A stretch of DNA of 64,000 nucleotides from Novosphingobium sp. PC22D (GCF_002556635.1 NZ_MWMO01000002.1:611680-675679), one strand, 5' to 3'; positions 1-8,572 are shown, numbered from the stretch's first letter. Made by a program: numbers and translations. The notes: generated by a model from the sequence alone, not told the origin.

Positions 1-2
1 GG

Positions 3-1217
3 TTCTGGGCGGCCGAAGGCGAGGAGGCGATGCACCCCAGCGTGCTGCTTCCGCCGCGCGAATTCCGCGCCCAGCCGGTCGCGCCCTATCCCGCCTGGGG
101 CTTCGGTGAGAAGACGCGGATCAGGGGCTTCGAGCCGACTCCCGCCGGCATGCCGCTCGCCGCGCTGCCCGGCGAGATCCTGACTCCCGGCGATGGCCAG
201 GTCCGCGCGCTGTTCCTCCACGGCGGCGCGGTGCAGAGCTGGCCGCAGTCGGGCCGCACGCGCGAGGCGCTCGCCGCGCTCGACCTGCTCGTGATCCACG
301 ACGTGGTGCTTTCGCCGACCGCGCGGCTGGCCGACTACGTGATCGCGACGAAGATGCAGCTCGAACTCCCGGCGATCACCGTGCTCAACGAGATCATCGC
401 CAATTCGGGCCATGCCGGCTACGGCACCGCCGATCCCTTCGCCTTCTGCGGCCCGGCGGTTGTCGCGCCGCCCGAGGGCGCCGATCTGGTCGAATCGTGG
501 CAGACCTATTACCGTGTGGCGCAGCGGCTCGGCCTGCCGCTCAGGCTCACCAACTGGCGCGCGGCCTCGGACAGCCGCCCCGAACTCGACATGACCCGCG
601 AGCCGACGACCATGGACATCTACGCGATGATGTGCGCGGGCTCGGCCGCGCCGATCGACGCGGTTCGCAGCCATCGTGACGGCCATGTCTACGAGCACCT
701 GCGCCGCTTCGTGGGCCCGCGCGATCCCGATTGCGCCGACCGGCTCGAACTCGCCGATGCCGACATGCTCGCCGAACTGGCGAAGGTCGCCGCCGAGAAC
801 CCGGCCGGGCGTCGCGGCACCGATGCTCGGTTCGCCTTCCAGCTCATCCCCAGCCGCCTGCAGAACGCGACCAACACCTTCGTCAAGGCGCGCGGCGCGC
901 TGAGGCGCAGCTACAATCCCGCGTTCATGAACGGCGCGGACATGGCCGATCTCGGCCTGTCGAGCGGCGACGAAGTGCGCATCCGCTCGCGCCACGGGCA
1001 GGTCCGCGCGATCGTCGAGGAGGACGCGGGGCTGCGCCGCAAGGTCGTGGCGATGATGCACGGGTTCGGCCGCGCACCCGACGACGACCCGCGCCGCCAC
1101 GGCACCAACGTCAACCACCTCACCGCGTGGGACGACGACTTCGAACCGCACACCGGCATGCCGCGCATGGGCGCGCTGCCGGTGGCGATCACGCCTGCCG
1201 TGCCGCGCGCGCGGTGA
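3..1217 (+). CDS. molybdopterin-dependent oxidoreductase, C-terminal part (5' end outside window)
   Basis: The reading frame is open to the left edge (codons from position 3 read FWAAEGEEA before the ATG at 30), so the gene starts upstream and only about 404 codons are seen. The visible part matches the end of DMSO-reductase-family enzymes. A segment around LDLLVIHDVVLSPTARLADYV corresponds to the family's conserved 'TPTARLADYVLP' stretch. The C-terminal 120 residues form the molybdopterin-dinucleotide-binding domain, with FMNGADMADLGLSSGDEVRI and GTNVNHLT. Such enzymes oxidise or reduce small organic or inorganic substrates using a Mo-bis-MGD cofactor. The substrate cannot be told from this part. 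A small NTF2-like gene follows 22 bp downstream and is probably co-transcribed. Confidence 0.85.
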   Translation, partial: FWAAEGEEAMHPSVLLPPREFRAQPVAPYPAWGFGEKTRIRGFEPTPAGMPLAALPGEILTPGDGQVRALFLHGGAVQSWPQSGRTREALAALDLLVIHDVVLSPTARLADYVIATKMQLELPAITVLNEIIANSGHAGYGTADPFAFCGPAVVAPPEGADLVESWQTYYRVAQRLGLPLRLTNWRAASDSRPELDMTREPTTMDIYAMMCAGSAAPIDAVRSHRDGHVYEHLRRFVGPRDPDCADRLELADADMLAELAKVAAENPAGRRGTDARFAFQLIPSRLQNATNTFVKARGALRRSYNPAFMNGADMADLGLSSGDEVRIRSRHGQVRAIVEEDAGLRRKVVAMMHGFGRAPDDDPRRHGTNVNHLTAWDDDFEPHTGMPRMGALPVAITPAVPRAR

Positions 1218-1239
1218 TCCTCTTCTTCCGGGGAAGCGA

Positions 1240-1644
1240 ATGACCAGTCAGGAACAAGCCAATATCGCGCTCGTAAAACGGTTCTACCAGTACCTCGAGG
1301 ACGGAGACCGCGACGGCGCCTATGCCAACGTGATCGACCCGGACTGCGAGTTGCACGAATGCGCCGCCCTGCCCTACGGCGGCGTCTACAAGGGCCGCGA
1401 GCGCATGAAGGCGGTGCTTCAAGGCGTGATGGCGGGATTCGACGAGTTCACATGCGAAATCCGCAACTATCTGGCGGGCGGCGACGAAGTGGTGTGCCAC
1501 CTGCTGCTTTCCGGCGTCGGGCGCGAAAGCCGCAAGCCCTTCACCGTGCCGGTGATGGAGCTGTGGCGCATCCGCGACGGCAAGGTCGTGGAACTGCGCC
1601 CCTTCCTGTTCGAACCCGACGCGATCGCCGGCGTGCTGGCGTAA
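1240..1644 (+). CDS. NTF2/SnoaL-like small protein
   Basis: A 134-residue protein with the length and sequence style of the NTF2-like (SnoaL) fold: an N-terminal helix (ALVKRFYQYLEDGD), a central YGGVYKGRERM segment typical of the family's 'GP..G..ai..f' region, and C-terminal beta strands ending in VVELRPFLFEPDAI. Members are ketosteroid-isomerase-like enzymes or ligand-binding proteins and often sit in catabolic clusters. It lies 22 bp after the molybdopterin oxidoreductase and converges on the GntR gene. No catalytic residue can be assigned, so the reaction is unknown. Confidence 0.75.
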   Translation: MTSQEQANIALVKRFYQYLEDGDRDGAYANVIDPDCELHECAALPYGGVYKGRERMKAVLQGVMAGFDEFTCEIRNYLAGGDEVVCHLLLSGVGRESRKPFTVPVMELWRIRDGKVVELRPFLFEPDAIAGVLA

Positions 1645-1663
1645 CCGCGCCGGGCCGCGCGCC

Positions 1664-2458
1664 TCAGCCGGGGTGCTTGGCTTCGGCGCGGTGGAGGTTG
1701 ACCTCGTAGCGGAAGCGCGAGGCCGGGTAGGTCTCGTGCGCGGCTTCGACGACCTTGCCGCTTGCCGTCTTGAACGCGCGGCGCACGACCACGGCCGGCG
1801 AGCCGGGCTCGACCTCAAGCATCTTCGCCAGCTTGCCCGTCACCAGTTCGGCCGAGATATCCTGTGTCAGTTCGACGATCATCGACCCGAACATGTCCTC
1901 GATCAGCTTGAACACCGGCCCCGGATGCGAGGGGACCAGGCGGCTGATCGCGGCATAGTCCCGGTGCACGTAGAGCTCGACCCGGCATTCGGGATGCCGC
2001 GCGCCGTGCGTGCGCGAAAGCCCGCGAATCGCCAGCCAGTCCTCGTCGGGCGCGGTGCCGATCCAGGATGCGAGGTCCTTGTGCATCTTGCGCAGCTCCA
2101 CCGCTTCGATCGCGAAGTCCCAGTTCAGCGCGTAGGCCCGGAAATCGTTGAGCGACATGGCGTGCATGAAGTTCGAGTTGGACGATTGCGGCGGCAGCAC
2201 GCGCGTTCCCGAACCCCGCCGCGAGAGAATCAGCTTTTCCTCGCGCAGCTTGCGCAGCGCCTCGCGCACGGTGTTGCGGCTGACGCCGAAGGTCCGCGCG
2301 AGCTGCGCTTCGGCGGGAAGATAGGAACCCACCGGATAGCGGCCGGCGAAGATCGCATCCTTGAGCGCACGCGCGATCTCGAGATAGGCCGGCAGGTCCG
2401 CCGCCCCGCTTGCAAATGGCGCCTCGTCCGTCGGCACGCCGGCACCTTTCGCGCTCAT
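1664..2458 (-). CDS. GntR family transcriptional regulator (HutC/UTRA type)
   Basis: A 264-residue regulator. The N-terminal winged-helix domain (about residues 22-90) contains YPVGSYLPAEAQLARTFGVS and RNTVREALRKL, the GntR signature. The C-terminal half is a UTRA effector-binding domain of the HutC subfamily, with the late conserved AVVVRRAFKTASGKVVEAAHE segment. The frame stays open upstream to 2698, but those codons are arginine- and alanine-rich shadow sequence, so the ATG at 2458 (MSAKGAG) is preferred. It converges on the molybdopterin oxidoreductase/NTF2 pair and probably controls a neighbouring catabolic operon in response to a small ligand. GGTTCCA (about 2496) and TGGAACAA (about 2560) lie in the upstream region and resemble motifs found near the 41-54 kb cluster. 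Confidence 0.88.
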   Translation of the reverse strand: MSAKGAGVPTDEAPFASGAADLPAYLEIARALKDAIFAGRYPVGSYLPAEAQLARTFGVSRNTVREALRKLREEKLILSRRGSGTRVLPPQSSNSNFMHAMSLNDFRAYALNWDFAIEAVELRKMHKDLASWIGTAPDEDWLAIRGLSRTHGARHPECRVELYVHRDYAAISRLVPSHPGPVFKLIEDMFGSMIVELTQDISAELVTGKLAKMLEVEPGSPAVVVRRAFKTASGKVVEAAHETYPASRFRYEVNLHRAEAKHPG

Positions 2459-2994
2459 GCCGCCGCCGTCATCGGACGGGCGGCCGGTCGGTGCGGTTCC
2501 ATCGTCAACTCGGGTCTCCTGTCCGGCGTCGCCGCCCTCGCGATGAGCCCAGCCTTTTGCAATGGAACAACCCACAGAACAACTGGAGAAGCCGATCGGC
2601 GCTTCGCCGACCCGATCTCTCCGCCAGGCCGCGCGTCTCAAGCGATTTTTCCGCGGCCGGCGCAAACCCGGAGCGCATCCGGGCGCGACAAGCGGCATGG
2701 ATATTTCGTGCCCGGCGATCGTGCGAATCCGCCGCAGTGCAGCGAACCTCGCCGATTCGCGGGCAACGGTCCTGTCTCGGCCATGCCCCGGCGCGAAAAA
2801 AGGCCCGGACGCGAGCGCCCGGGCCTTGGAAGTTTGGGAGAGGATGCCTGAAAGGCAGGGTCTTTGTCTCAGGCCCTGCCCGATTCCGCAAGTGCGAAGA
2901 ACTCATGCGGCAGTGCAAAAACCGTGTTTGCCCTGCTTATCCCTGCAATTTCAGGCGATTGCGGGGCACGGAACGGGAGGCGAGGCGCGGTTTT
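2459..2994. other. 536-bp intergenic region
   Basis: No convincing gene. It should hold the promoter of the GntR gene (minus strand, reading away from 2458). It contains GGAAC-type half sites near 2496 and 2560-2580, a minus-strand terminator hairpin at 2796-2827, and a structured stretch at 2845-2880 just upstream of that terminator. Long frames here show biased, shadow-like composition and are not called. Confidence 0.6.
2796..2827 (-). terminator. intrinsic terminator (minus strand)
   Basis: A 9-bp perfect stem (AAGGCCCGG at 2800-2808 with CCGGGCCTT at 2819-2827) and a 10-base loop. On the minus strand the stem is followed by a run of T. It would end transcripts coming from the dioxygenase gene at 2995-3816, or a small RNA encoded between them. 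Confidence 0.75.
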
Positions 2995-3816
2995 TCAGGC
3001 AGCGGCAGCCGGCAGGGCCTCCGCCGGCACCAGCGCCGGGTCGCCGTAGAGCACCGAGGTCATCGACAACGCGCCGTCGATCGTGTCGCTGAACACGGTC
3101 ACGCCATCGCCGGGCAGCCGGGCGCCGGCGGCATAAAGCAGCGGCAGGTAGTGCTCGCCCGAGTTGATCGCGGCGGCGGCAGCGCGATCGTCGGCGGCGA
3201 ACTCGGTCAGCGCCGCCTCGTCACCCGCGACGAGCGCGGCGTTGATCCGCTGCTGGAAGTCCACCGCCCACTCGGGCCGCGTCCCCGCACTCGCGCGCCA
3301 CAGCGCGAGGTTGTGGACCACGTTGCCGCTGCCGACGATCAGCACGCCCTCGTCACGCAGCGGCGCGAGCTTGCGGCCGAGCGCGAGGTGCCCGGCGGGA
3401 TCGAGCGCGCGGTCGAGGCTCATCGCCACGAGCGGGACGTCGGCCTCGGGGAACATCGGCTGGACCACGCCCCAGGCGCCGTGATCGAAGCCCCAGTCCG
3501 CGTCCGCCGCGACGTGCCCGGCACCGAGCAGGTCGGCGACGCGCCCCTCGAGCCAGGCCGAGCCCGGCGCGCGGTACCGCATCGCGTAAAGCTCCTCGGG
3601 AAAACCCCGGAAATCGTGGATCGTGCGCGGCGCGGCGCCGGTGGTCACGTGCGTGCGCCCGCGCGTCTCCCAGTGCGCGCTCACCGCGAGGATCGCTCTG
3701 GGGCGCGGCAGCGCGCGGCCGAGCCCGATCATCGCGCGCCGCTCGGGCACATCTGAAATCACGGTCATCGGCGAACCGTGGCCGATGAACAGGGCGGGCA
3801 TGCGCTTGGTCGTCAT
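2995..3816 (-). CDS. LigB-family extradiol dioxygenase (DODA/YgiD type)
   Basis: A 273-residue protein of the class III extradiol ring-cleavage (LigB/DODA) superfamily. Expected metal ligands are visible: His13 in FIGHGSPM, His48 in VSAHWET, and a histidine in VGSGNVVHNL in the second half. YgiD-type enzymes cleave catechols such as DOPA using a divalent metal, and the family also contains uncharacterised members. The ATG at 3816 (MTTKRMPALF) aligns with the family start; the frame extends 12 codons further upstream to 3852. It stands alone, 60 bp from the end of gatB, with a terminator about 170 bp downstream. The physiological substrate is unknown. Confidence 0.88.
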   Translation of the reverse strand: MTTKRMPALFIGHGSPMTVISDVPERRAMIGLGRALPRPRAILAVSAHWETRGRTHVTTGAAPRTIHDFRGFPEELYAMRYRAPGSAWLEGRVADLLGAGHVAADADWGFDHGAWGVVQPMFPEADVPLVAMSLDRALDPAGHLALGRKLAPLRDEGVLIVGSGNVVHNLALWRASAGTRPEWAVDFQQRINAALVAGDEAALTEFAADDRAAAAAINSGEHYLPLLYAAGARLPGDGVTVFSDTIDGALSMTSVLYGDPALVPAEALPAAAA

Positions 3817-3878
3817 GCCGCCAGAGATGGGATTCGCCCGGCCCGAGGGCAATTGCGATTAGCGCGCGCCCGCTTGCG

Positions 3879-5375
3879 TCAGCCCAGCTTCTGCTTGAGC
3901 AGTTCGTTCACCACCTGCGGATTGGCCTTGCCCTGCATCGCCTTCATCGTCTGGCCGACGAAGAAGCCGAACAGCGCCTGCTTGCCGCCCTTGTACTGCT
4001 CGACCTTGTCGGCGTTGTCGGCGAGAACCTTGTCCACCGCCGCCTCGATCGCGCCGGTGTCCGAGGTCTGCTTGAGCCCTTCGCGCTCGACGATCGCGCC
4101 TGCCGTATCACCCGTCTCGAGCATCTTTTCGAGCACCTGCTTGGCGATCGAACCGGAGATCGTTCCGTCGGCCACGAGCGCAAGCAGTTCGCCGCCTTTC
4201 TCGGGGGTTATCGGCGATTCCTCAAGCGAGACGCCCAGCTTGTTGAGCGCGCCGAACAGTTCGGAGGTGAGCCAGTTCGCCGCCTGCTTGGCGACCTCGG
4301 CGGGCTGCTTGCCCGCCTTGCTCGCGGTCTGCGCGAGCAGCAGTTCGAACCAGCGCGCGGTATCGACATCTGCGGTCAGCACGCCCGCGTTGTAGGCCGA
4401 CAAGCCCAGCTCGTTCTCGTACCGATGCCGCTTGGCGTCGGGCAGCTCGGGCAGCGAGTTGCGGCAATCCTCGAGGAAGGCGTCGTCGAGTTCGAGCGGC
4501 AGCAGATCGGGATCGGGGAAGTAGCGGTAGTCGTGCGCGTCTTCCTTCGACCGCATCGAACGCGTGGTGCCGGTGCCGGGGTCGAACAGCCGGGTTTCCT
4601 GCACCACCGTGCCGCCGCCCTCGATGACGTCGACCTGACGGCTCGCCTCGTGCTCGATCGTCTGCATGACGAAGCGCACCGAGTTGACGTTCTTGGTCTC
4701 GGTCCGCGTGCCGAACGGTTCGCCCGGGCGGCGCACCGAGACGTTGACGTCGCAGCGCATCGAGCCCTGATCCATGTTGCCGTCGCACGAGCCGACGTAG
4801 CGCAGGATGCTCCTGAGCTTCGAGACGTAAGCCCCTGCCTCGGCGGGCGAACGCATGTCGGGCCGCGAGACGATCTCCATCAGCGCCACGCCCGAGCGAT
4901 TGAGGTCGACATAGCTCATCGTCGGGTGCTGGTCGTGCATCAGCTTGCCCGCGTCCTGCTCGACGTGGATGCGCTCGATGCCGATGGTCTTGGTCGAGCC
5001 TTCGGGGTCCTTGTCGTCGAGCACGATCTCGATCCGGCCCTCGCCCACCAGCGGGTGGTAGAGCTGGCTGATCTGGTAGCCCTGCGGCAGATCGGCGTAG
5101 AAGTAGTTCTTGCGGTCGAACCGGCTCCACTTGTTGATCTGGGCGTCGATCGCCATGCCGGTACGCACCGCCTGACGGATGCATTCGCGGTTGGGCACCG
5201 GGAGCATGCCCGGCATCGCCGCGTCGACGAGGCTGACCTGCGAATTGGGCTCCGCCCCGAACGCGGTCGCCGAGCCCGAGAAGAGCTTGGACTGGCTGGT
5301 GACCTGCGCATGGACCTCGAGGCCGATCACGACCTCCCACTCGCCCGTGGCACCCTGGATGCGATAGTTGCTCAT
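3879..5375 (-). CDS. gatB: aspartyl/glutamyl-tRNA(Asn/Gln) amidotransferase subunit B
   Basis: A 498-residue full-length GatB. The N-terminal domain carries [27 protein letters not shown] and [10 protein letters not shown], all diagnostic. The middle shows [20 protein letters not shown], and the C-terminal 150 residues form the YqeY-like tRNA-binding domain. With GatA and GatC it converts misacylated Glu-tRNA(Gln) or Asp-tRNA(Asn) to the amide form. Its ATG overlaps the stop of the preceding antitoxin-like gene (ATGA), so its translation is now coupled to an inserted gene rather than directly to gatA. A degenerate copy of its first codons lies upstream at 5685-5750. Confidence 0.97.
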   Translation of the reverse strand: MSNYRIQGATGEWEVVIGLEVHAQVTSQSKLFSGSATAFGAEPNSQVSLVDAAMPGMLPVPNRECIRQAVRTGMAIDAQINKWSRFDRKNYFYADLPQGYQISQLYHPLVGEGRIEIVLDDKDPEGSTKTIGIERIHVEQDAGKLMHDQHPTMSYVDLNRSGVALMEIVSRPDMRSPAEAGAYVSKLRSILRYVGSCDGNMDQGSMRCDVNVSVRRPGEPFGTRTETKNVNSVRFVMQTIEHEASRQVDVIEGGGTVVQETRLFDPGTGTTRSMRSKEDAHDYRYFPDPDLLPLELDDAFLEDCRNSLPELPDAKRHRYENELGLSAYNAGVLTADVDTARWFELLLAQTASKAGKQPAEVAKQAANWLTSELFGALNKLGVSLEESPITPEKGGELLALVADGTISGSIAKQVLEKMLETGDTAGAIVEREGLKQTSDTGAIEAAVDKVLADNADKVEQYKGGKQALFGFFVGQTMKAMQGKANPQVVNELLKQKLG

Positions 5376-5668
5376 GCTGCCTCCACACGCGGCAGGACCT
5401 CACGTTCGATCTGCTTGGCGAGCTTTGCCTTCGCCAGCGACAGATCGTGTGCCTGCTGAAGATTAAGCCAGAAACGGGCGCTGGTTCCGAAATAGCGGCC
5501 CAGCCGCATCGCGGTGTCGGCCGTCACCGCGCGATTGTCCTTCAATATGGCGGTGATGCGATTGGACGGCACCCGCAGCGCCAGCGCGAGCGCGTTGGCC
5601 GAGAGGCCCAGAGGCGCCATGAATTCCTCGCGCAGCATTTCGCCGGGCGAGGTCGTGATGCGCTCCAT
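5372..5668 (-). CDS. higA: HigA-type XRE antitoxin-like protein, no toxin gene beside it
   Basis: A 98-residue protein from the ATG at 5668 ([12 protein letters not shown]), which matches the usual HigA start. An in-frame ATG at 5710 would add 14 residues. Hallmarks are the HigA-family opening ([17 protein letters not shown]), a Cro/CI-type helix-turn-helix ([19 protein letters not shown]) and the conserved end [20 protein letters not shown]. HigA normally neutralises and co-represses the HigB mRNase. No HigB-like gene lies on either side; the neighbours are a gatB fragment and gatB itself, whose start overlaps the higA stop (ATGA). It may be an orphan antitoxin or a repressor of its own operon, and it sits inside gatCAB as an apparent insertion. 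Confidence 0.88.
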   Translation of the reverse strand: MERITTSPGEMLREEFMAPLGLSANALALALRVPSNRITAILKDNRAVTADTAMRLGRYFGTSARFWLNLQQAHDLSLAKAKLAKQIEREVLPRVEAA

Positions 5669-5684
5669 CGCACCGTTACCCTCG

Positions 5685-5750
5685 TCAATGGTAGTCGACG
5701 ATTTCGACATCCCACTCACCCGTAGCACCCTGGATGGGATAATTGCTCAT
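5685..5750 (-). pseudogene. duplicated 5' fragment of gatB
   Basis: A 21-codon frame starting [13 protein letters not shown] and ending at a TGA. Its first 13 residues match the start of GatB ([13 protein letters not shown]) except for one change, and the DNA is clearly homologous though diverged at several third positions. After about codon 16 the similarity is lost and the frame runs into the 5' end of the antitoxin-like gene. Its ATG overlaps the TGA of the upstream membrane-protein gene (ATGA), reproducing what the original gatB start probably looked like. This reads as an insertion scar: a second gatB start left behind when the antitoxin segment entered the operon. Confidence 0.8.
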
Positions 5751-6208
5751 ATCTTTTCCTGTTCCAACTCCGAGACGTCCGGTCCAACCGAAGGCTGGTG
5801 ACTATGATTGGCAAGCAGTGCCAAAATGACGAATGCGACTAGCCAGCCGTACAAAACGCCCTCAATCAAGCTCACATTCTTAGAGATCGACGCCAAAACC
5901 GGCGCAAAAATCCAAACCAAACAACTGTTGACTATTATGATAACAACAGTCCGCAAAGCGCGACGCTGAGTAATTGATTCCCACACAAGCTCCATCAGGC
6001 TATAGAAAAGACTCATGCCGATTATGGAACCGGCAATGGAGAGCGTAGTCGATCCATCGTCAGGCAGTTTTCCAGCATTAACTCCAATCACCGCACTTAG
6101 AATGGTCAGCGAAACTACTGGTACGACGATCCTAGCAAGGTCAGGGCCTGAGATCGTAGGTTGCCGCTCAAAGACAGCCCCATACATCCGTTGGAATCTG
6201 ACCTCCAT
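5747..6208 (-). CDS. four-helix membrane protein of unknown function in a low-GC insertion
   Basis: A 153-residue protein I do not recognise. From the ATG at 6208 (MEVRFQRMYG) it has a basic N-terminus, then four likely transmembrane segments at about residues 24-45, 55-73, 86-106 and 114-133, and a short acidic C-terminus. Its start lies just beyond the gatA stop and its stop overlaps the gatB-fragment start, so it is embedded in the gatCAB transcription unit. A hand count over 5761-6180 gives about 50% GC, well below the flanking genes, and codons such as ATA, TTA and AGA are used. These are signs of acquisition from another source. A frame 18 codons longer exists but lies inside gatA. Confidence 0.65.
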   Translation of the reverse strand: MEVRFQRMYGAVFERQPTISGPDLARIVVPVVSLTILSAVIGVNAGKLPDDGSTTLSIAGSIIGMSLFYSLMELVWESITQRRALRTVVIIIVNSCLVWIFAPVLASISKNVSLIEGVLYGWLVAFVILALLANHSHQPSVGPDVSELEQEKI

Positions 6209-6209
6209 A

Positions 6210-7697
6210 TCACCACCACTTCTCCGGCTTGGCCGTGAACCCGGCGCGTTGCTCGATGGCAAGCCCCGCGTTCAGCACCCCCTGTTCGTCGAACATGTTG
6301 CCGATGAGCTGGAGGCCCAGCGGCAGGCCGGCGCTGTCGAGGCCGGCGGGCACGCTCATCGCGGGCAGGCCGGCGAGCGAGGCGGGGACTGCAAACACAT
6401 CGTTAAGGTACATGCTCAGCGGATCGTCGGTTTTCTCGCCCAAGGCGAACGCGGCGCTCGGCGCGGTGGGGGCGAGGATCACGTCGCACTCGGTAAAGGC
6501 GTTCCTGAAGTCCAGCGCGATCAGCGTGCGCACCTTCTGCGCCTGCGTGTAGTAGGCGTCGTAGAAGCCGGCCGAGAGCACGTAGGTGCCGATGAGGATG
6601 CGGCGCTTGACCTCGGGGCCGAAGCCCGCCGCGCGGGTGGCGGCGTACATGTCCTGCAGCCCCGCGCCGTCGGGCAGGTCGCGCAGGCCGTAGCGCACGC
6701 CGTCGTAGCGCGCGAGGTTGCTGGAAGCCTCGGCGGGCGCGACGATGTAGTAGGCGGGCAGCGCGTACTTGGTGTGCGGCAGCGAGATGTCGATTACCTC
6801 GGCGCCCGCGTCGCGCAGCCATTCGGCACCCTGATCCCACGATTTCGCGATGTCCGGGTTCATCCCGTCCATGCGGTATTCGCGCGGAATGCCGACCTTC
6901 TTGCCCGCAAGGTCGCCCGAGAGGTTCGCTTCCCATTCGGGCACGGGCATGTCGAGGCTGGTCGAATCCTTGGGATCGAAGCCCGCCATGGCCTCGAGCA
7001 TGATCGCGCAGTCGGTGACGTCGCGCGCCATCGGTCCGGCCTGGTCGAGCGAGCTGGCGAAGGCGACGATGCCCCAGCGCGAGCAGCGGCCATAGGTGGG
7101 CTTGATCCCGGTGATGCCGGTGAAGGCGGCGGGCTGGCGGATCGAGCCGCCGGTGTCGGTGCCGGTCGCCGCCGGGCACAGCCGCGCGGAAACCGCCGAG
7201 GACGAACCGCCCGACGAGCCGCCGGGCGCGAGCGAGGCATTGCCGCCATCGTTGCGCTTCCACGGGTTGATGACGTTGCCGAAATAGCTCGTCTCGTTCG
7301 ACGAACCCATCGCAAACTGATCGAGGTTGAGCTTGCCGAGCATGCCGCAGCCCGCGTCCCACAGCTTCTGCGAGACGGTGCTCTCGTACTCGGGCACGAA
7401 GCCCTCGAGCATGTGGCTCGCCGCCGTGGTCTGCACGCCCTTCGTGGCGAAGAGGTCCTTCATGCCGATCGGCACGCCGCCCATCTTGCCGAGCGGCTCG
7501 CCTTTCGCGCGCCTGGCGTCGATCGCCCGCGCCGCCTCGATCGCCTTTTCGGGCGTGGCGACGATGAAGGCGTTCAGGGCCCCCTGCGCGGCGGCGATAT
7601 TGGCGTTGAACGCCTCGGCCACTTCGAGCGCGGTGAAGTCTCCGGCGGCGACACCGTCGCGGATGGCGGCGACGCCCAGGTCGGTAAGGTCAGTCAT
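6210..7697 (-). CDS. gatA: aspartyl/glutamyl-tRNA(Asn/Gln) amidotransferase subunit A
   Basis: A 495-residue amidase-signature enzyme. The Ser-cisSer-Lys triad can be placed: Lys80 in [11 protein letters not shown], a serine in the glycine/serine loop [11 protein letters not shown] (about 160-168), and Ser185 in [10 protein letters not shown]. GatA hydrolyses glutamine and supplies ammonia to the GatB active site. The end [11 protein letters not shown] is the normal GatA C-terminus, so the gene is intact. It follows gatC after 169 bp that contain REP-like repeats and precedes an inserted low-GC membrane-protein gene rather than gatB directly. Confidence 0.97.
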   Translation of the reverse strand: MTDLTDLGVAAIRDGVAAGDFTALEVAEAFNANIAAAQGALNAFIVATPEKAIEAARAIDARRAKGEPLGKMGGVPIGMKDLFATKGVQTTAASHMLEGFVPEYESTVSQKLWDAGCGMLGKLNLDQFAMGSSNETSYFGNVINPWKRNDGGNASLAPGGSSGGSSSAVSARLCPAATGTDTGGSIRQPAAFTGITGIKPTYGRCSRWGIVAFASSLDQAGPMARDVTDCAIMLEAMAGFDPKDSTSLDMPVPEWEANLSGDLAGKKVGIPREYRMDGMNPDIAKSWDQGAEWLRDAGAEVIDISLPHTKYALPAYYIVAPAEASSNLARYDGVRYGLRDLPDGAGLQDMYAATRAAGFGPEVKRRILIGTYVLSAGFYDAYYTQAQKVRTLIALDFRNAFTECDVILAPTAPSAAFALGEKTDDPLSMYLNDVFAVPASLAGLPAMSVPAGLDSAGLPLGLQLIGNMFDEQGVLNAGLAIEQRAGFTAKPEKWW

Positions 7698-7708
7698 TCA
7701 GAAGTACT

Positions 7709-7842
7709 CCGCACGCCCCGAGCCGATCGAAGGGCGGTCGCGCGATGGGCTCCGCCAAGCTCGGCCCGAGCGGGGCTGGTGTGGTTCGCAAGGCAGCCGG
7801 GCAGGCCCCAGGGCCCGCTCATCCCAAGCCTGTCGAAGGACG
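7709..7842. repeat. cluster of three REP-like elements
   Basis: The gatC-gatA spacer carries three related copies of a short GC-rich element. On the minus strand, CCTTCGACAGGCTTGGGATG (within 7814-7842) and CCTTCGATCGGCTCGGGGCG (within 7709-7734) are in the same orientation. On the plus strand, GCCAAGCTCGGCCCGAGCGG (about 7755-7774) is an inverted copy. They resemble the CTTCGACA-(A/G)GCTC-type repeats common between genes in sphingomonads. Opposed copies could fold into hairpins in the gat mRNA. Confidence 0.65.
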
Positions 7843-7866
7843 CAAGTGCAAGGCCGGCCCCGGCGG

Positions 7867-8169
7867 TCACTCGATCACCTTGGGCACGCCGAAGAAGCCG
7901 TGCTCGGCGGCGGGCGCGTTCGACAGAACCGCGTCGCGCTTGTTGCCGCCGGTGAGCGGATCGGCGTCGATCACGTCGTCGCGCAGGCGCAGCGTGTTGG
8001 GGATCACCGCGGTCATCGGCTCGACGCCGGTGACATCGACTTCGCCCAATTGCTCGACCCAGGCGAGAATGCCGTTGAGTTCGGGCACCATCGCCTCCAG
8101 CTCGTCCTCGCCGAGCTTGATGCGCGCGAGAGCGGCGATCTTCGCCACGGTTGCGGTATCGACCGACAT
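7867..8169 (-). CDS. gatC: aspartyl/glutamyl-tRNA(Asn/Gln) amidotransferase subunit C
   Basis: A 100-residue GatC of normal length. It opens with [19 protein letters not shown], matching the family's 'vAkLArL.l' helix, has the [20 protein letters not shown] segment that packs on GatA, and ends with the conserved [16 protein letters not shown]. It is the small stabilising subunit of GatCAB and the first gene of the operon. A promoter is expected in the 109 bp upstream (8170-8278), but no clear -35/-10 pair was identified. Confidence 0.95.
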   Translation of the reverse strand: MSVDTATVAKIAALARIKLGEDELEAMVPELNGILAWVEQLGEVDVTGVEPMTAVIPNTLRLRDDVIDADPLTGGNKRDAVLSNAPAAEHGFFGVPKVIE

Positions 8170-8278
8170 GCCAGTCCTTTATCAGCTACGCGCGGACCCG
8201 ATGCGCCGGCCCGCCGGAAGCGGTGCAGCTAGCATCGGGGCAAGGCGCATTCAAGCAAGCGAAGCGCCCGAAGGCGGA

Positions 8279-8572
8279 TCAATCCGCCCCTTCGCCGGCT
8301 TCCGCCTCGGCGCGCATCTTCGCGAGCGCGGCGCGGGCCTCGCGCATGGCCTCCTCCGAGCGGCGCCGGGCCTCGCGTGACACCTCCTGCGACCTGCGGT
8401 TCGCCGCCTCGAACGATTCGCGCGCCCGGCGGGCCTGCTCGCGCGCGTCGGAAGGAACGCCCACGAGCGCGGCGGCGGCACCGGCCGGCGCGCGGCGCGC
8501 CTCCTGGCGCAGCAGCAGGACGACCCCGGCGCCGACCACGAGCGCGAAAGCGAGTGCGAGCGACACGATCAC
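8279..8572 (-). CDS. small single-pass membrane protein with coiled-coil tail
   Basis: As called (GTG start at 8572), a 97-residue protein of unknown function. It has one N-terminal transmembrane helix (VSLALAFALVVGAGVVLLL) and a long Arg/Glu/Ala-rich region (about residues 40-92) with heptad-like charge alternation suggesting a coiled coil. The frame stays open upstream for about 60 codons to near 8750, and the codons just before the GTG (EDDPRFDYDGRLRPDASSQL) look coding. However, no ATG, GTG or TTG occurs there, so the true N-terminus is uncertain. It lies between the FKBP gene and gatC on the same strand. Confidence 0.6.
   Translation of the reverse strand: MIVSLALAFALVVGAGVVLLLRQEARRAPAGAAAALVGVPSDAREQARRARESFEAANRRSQEVSREARRRSEEAMREARAALAKMRAEAEAGEGAD

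Noticed and set aside
5372..5710. A HigB toxin partner for the HigA-like gene
   Set aside because: All frames from 5685 to 6208 and the start of gatB were considered. The flanking frames are the gatB fragment, the membrane protein and GatB. None shows the RelE/HigB pattern.
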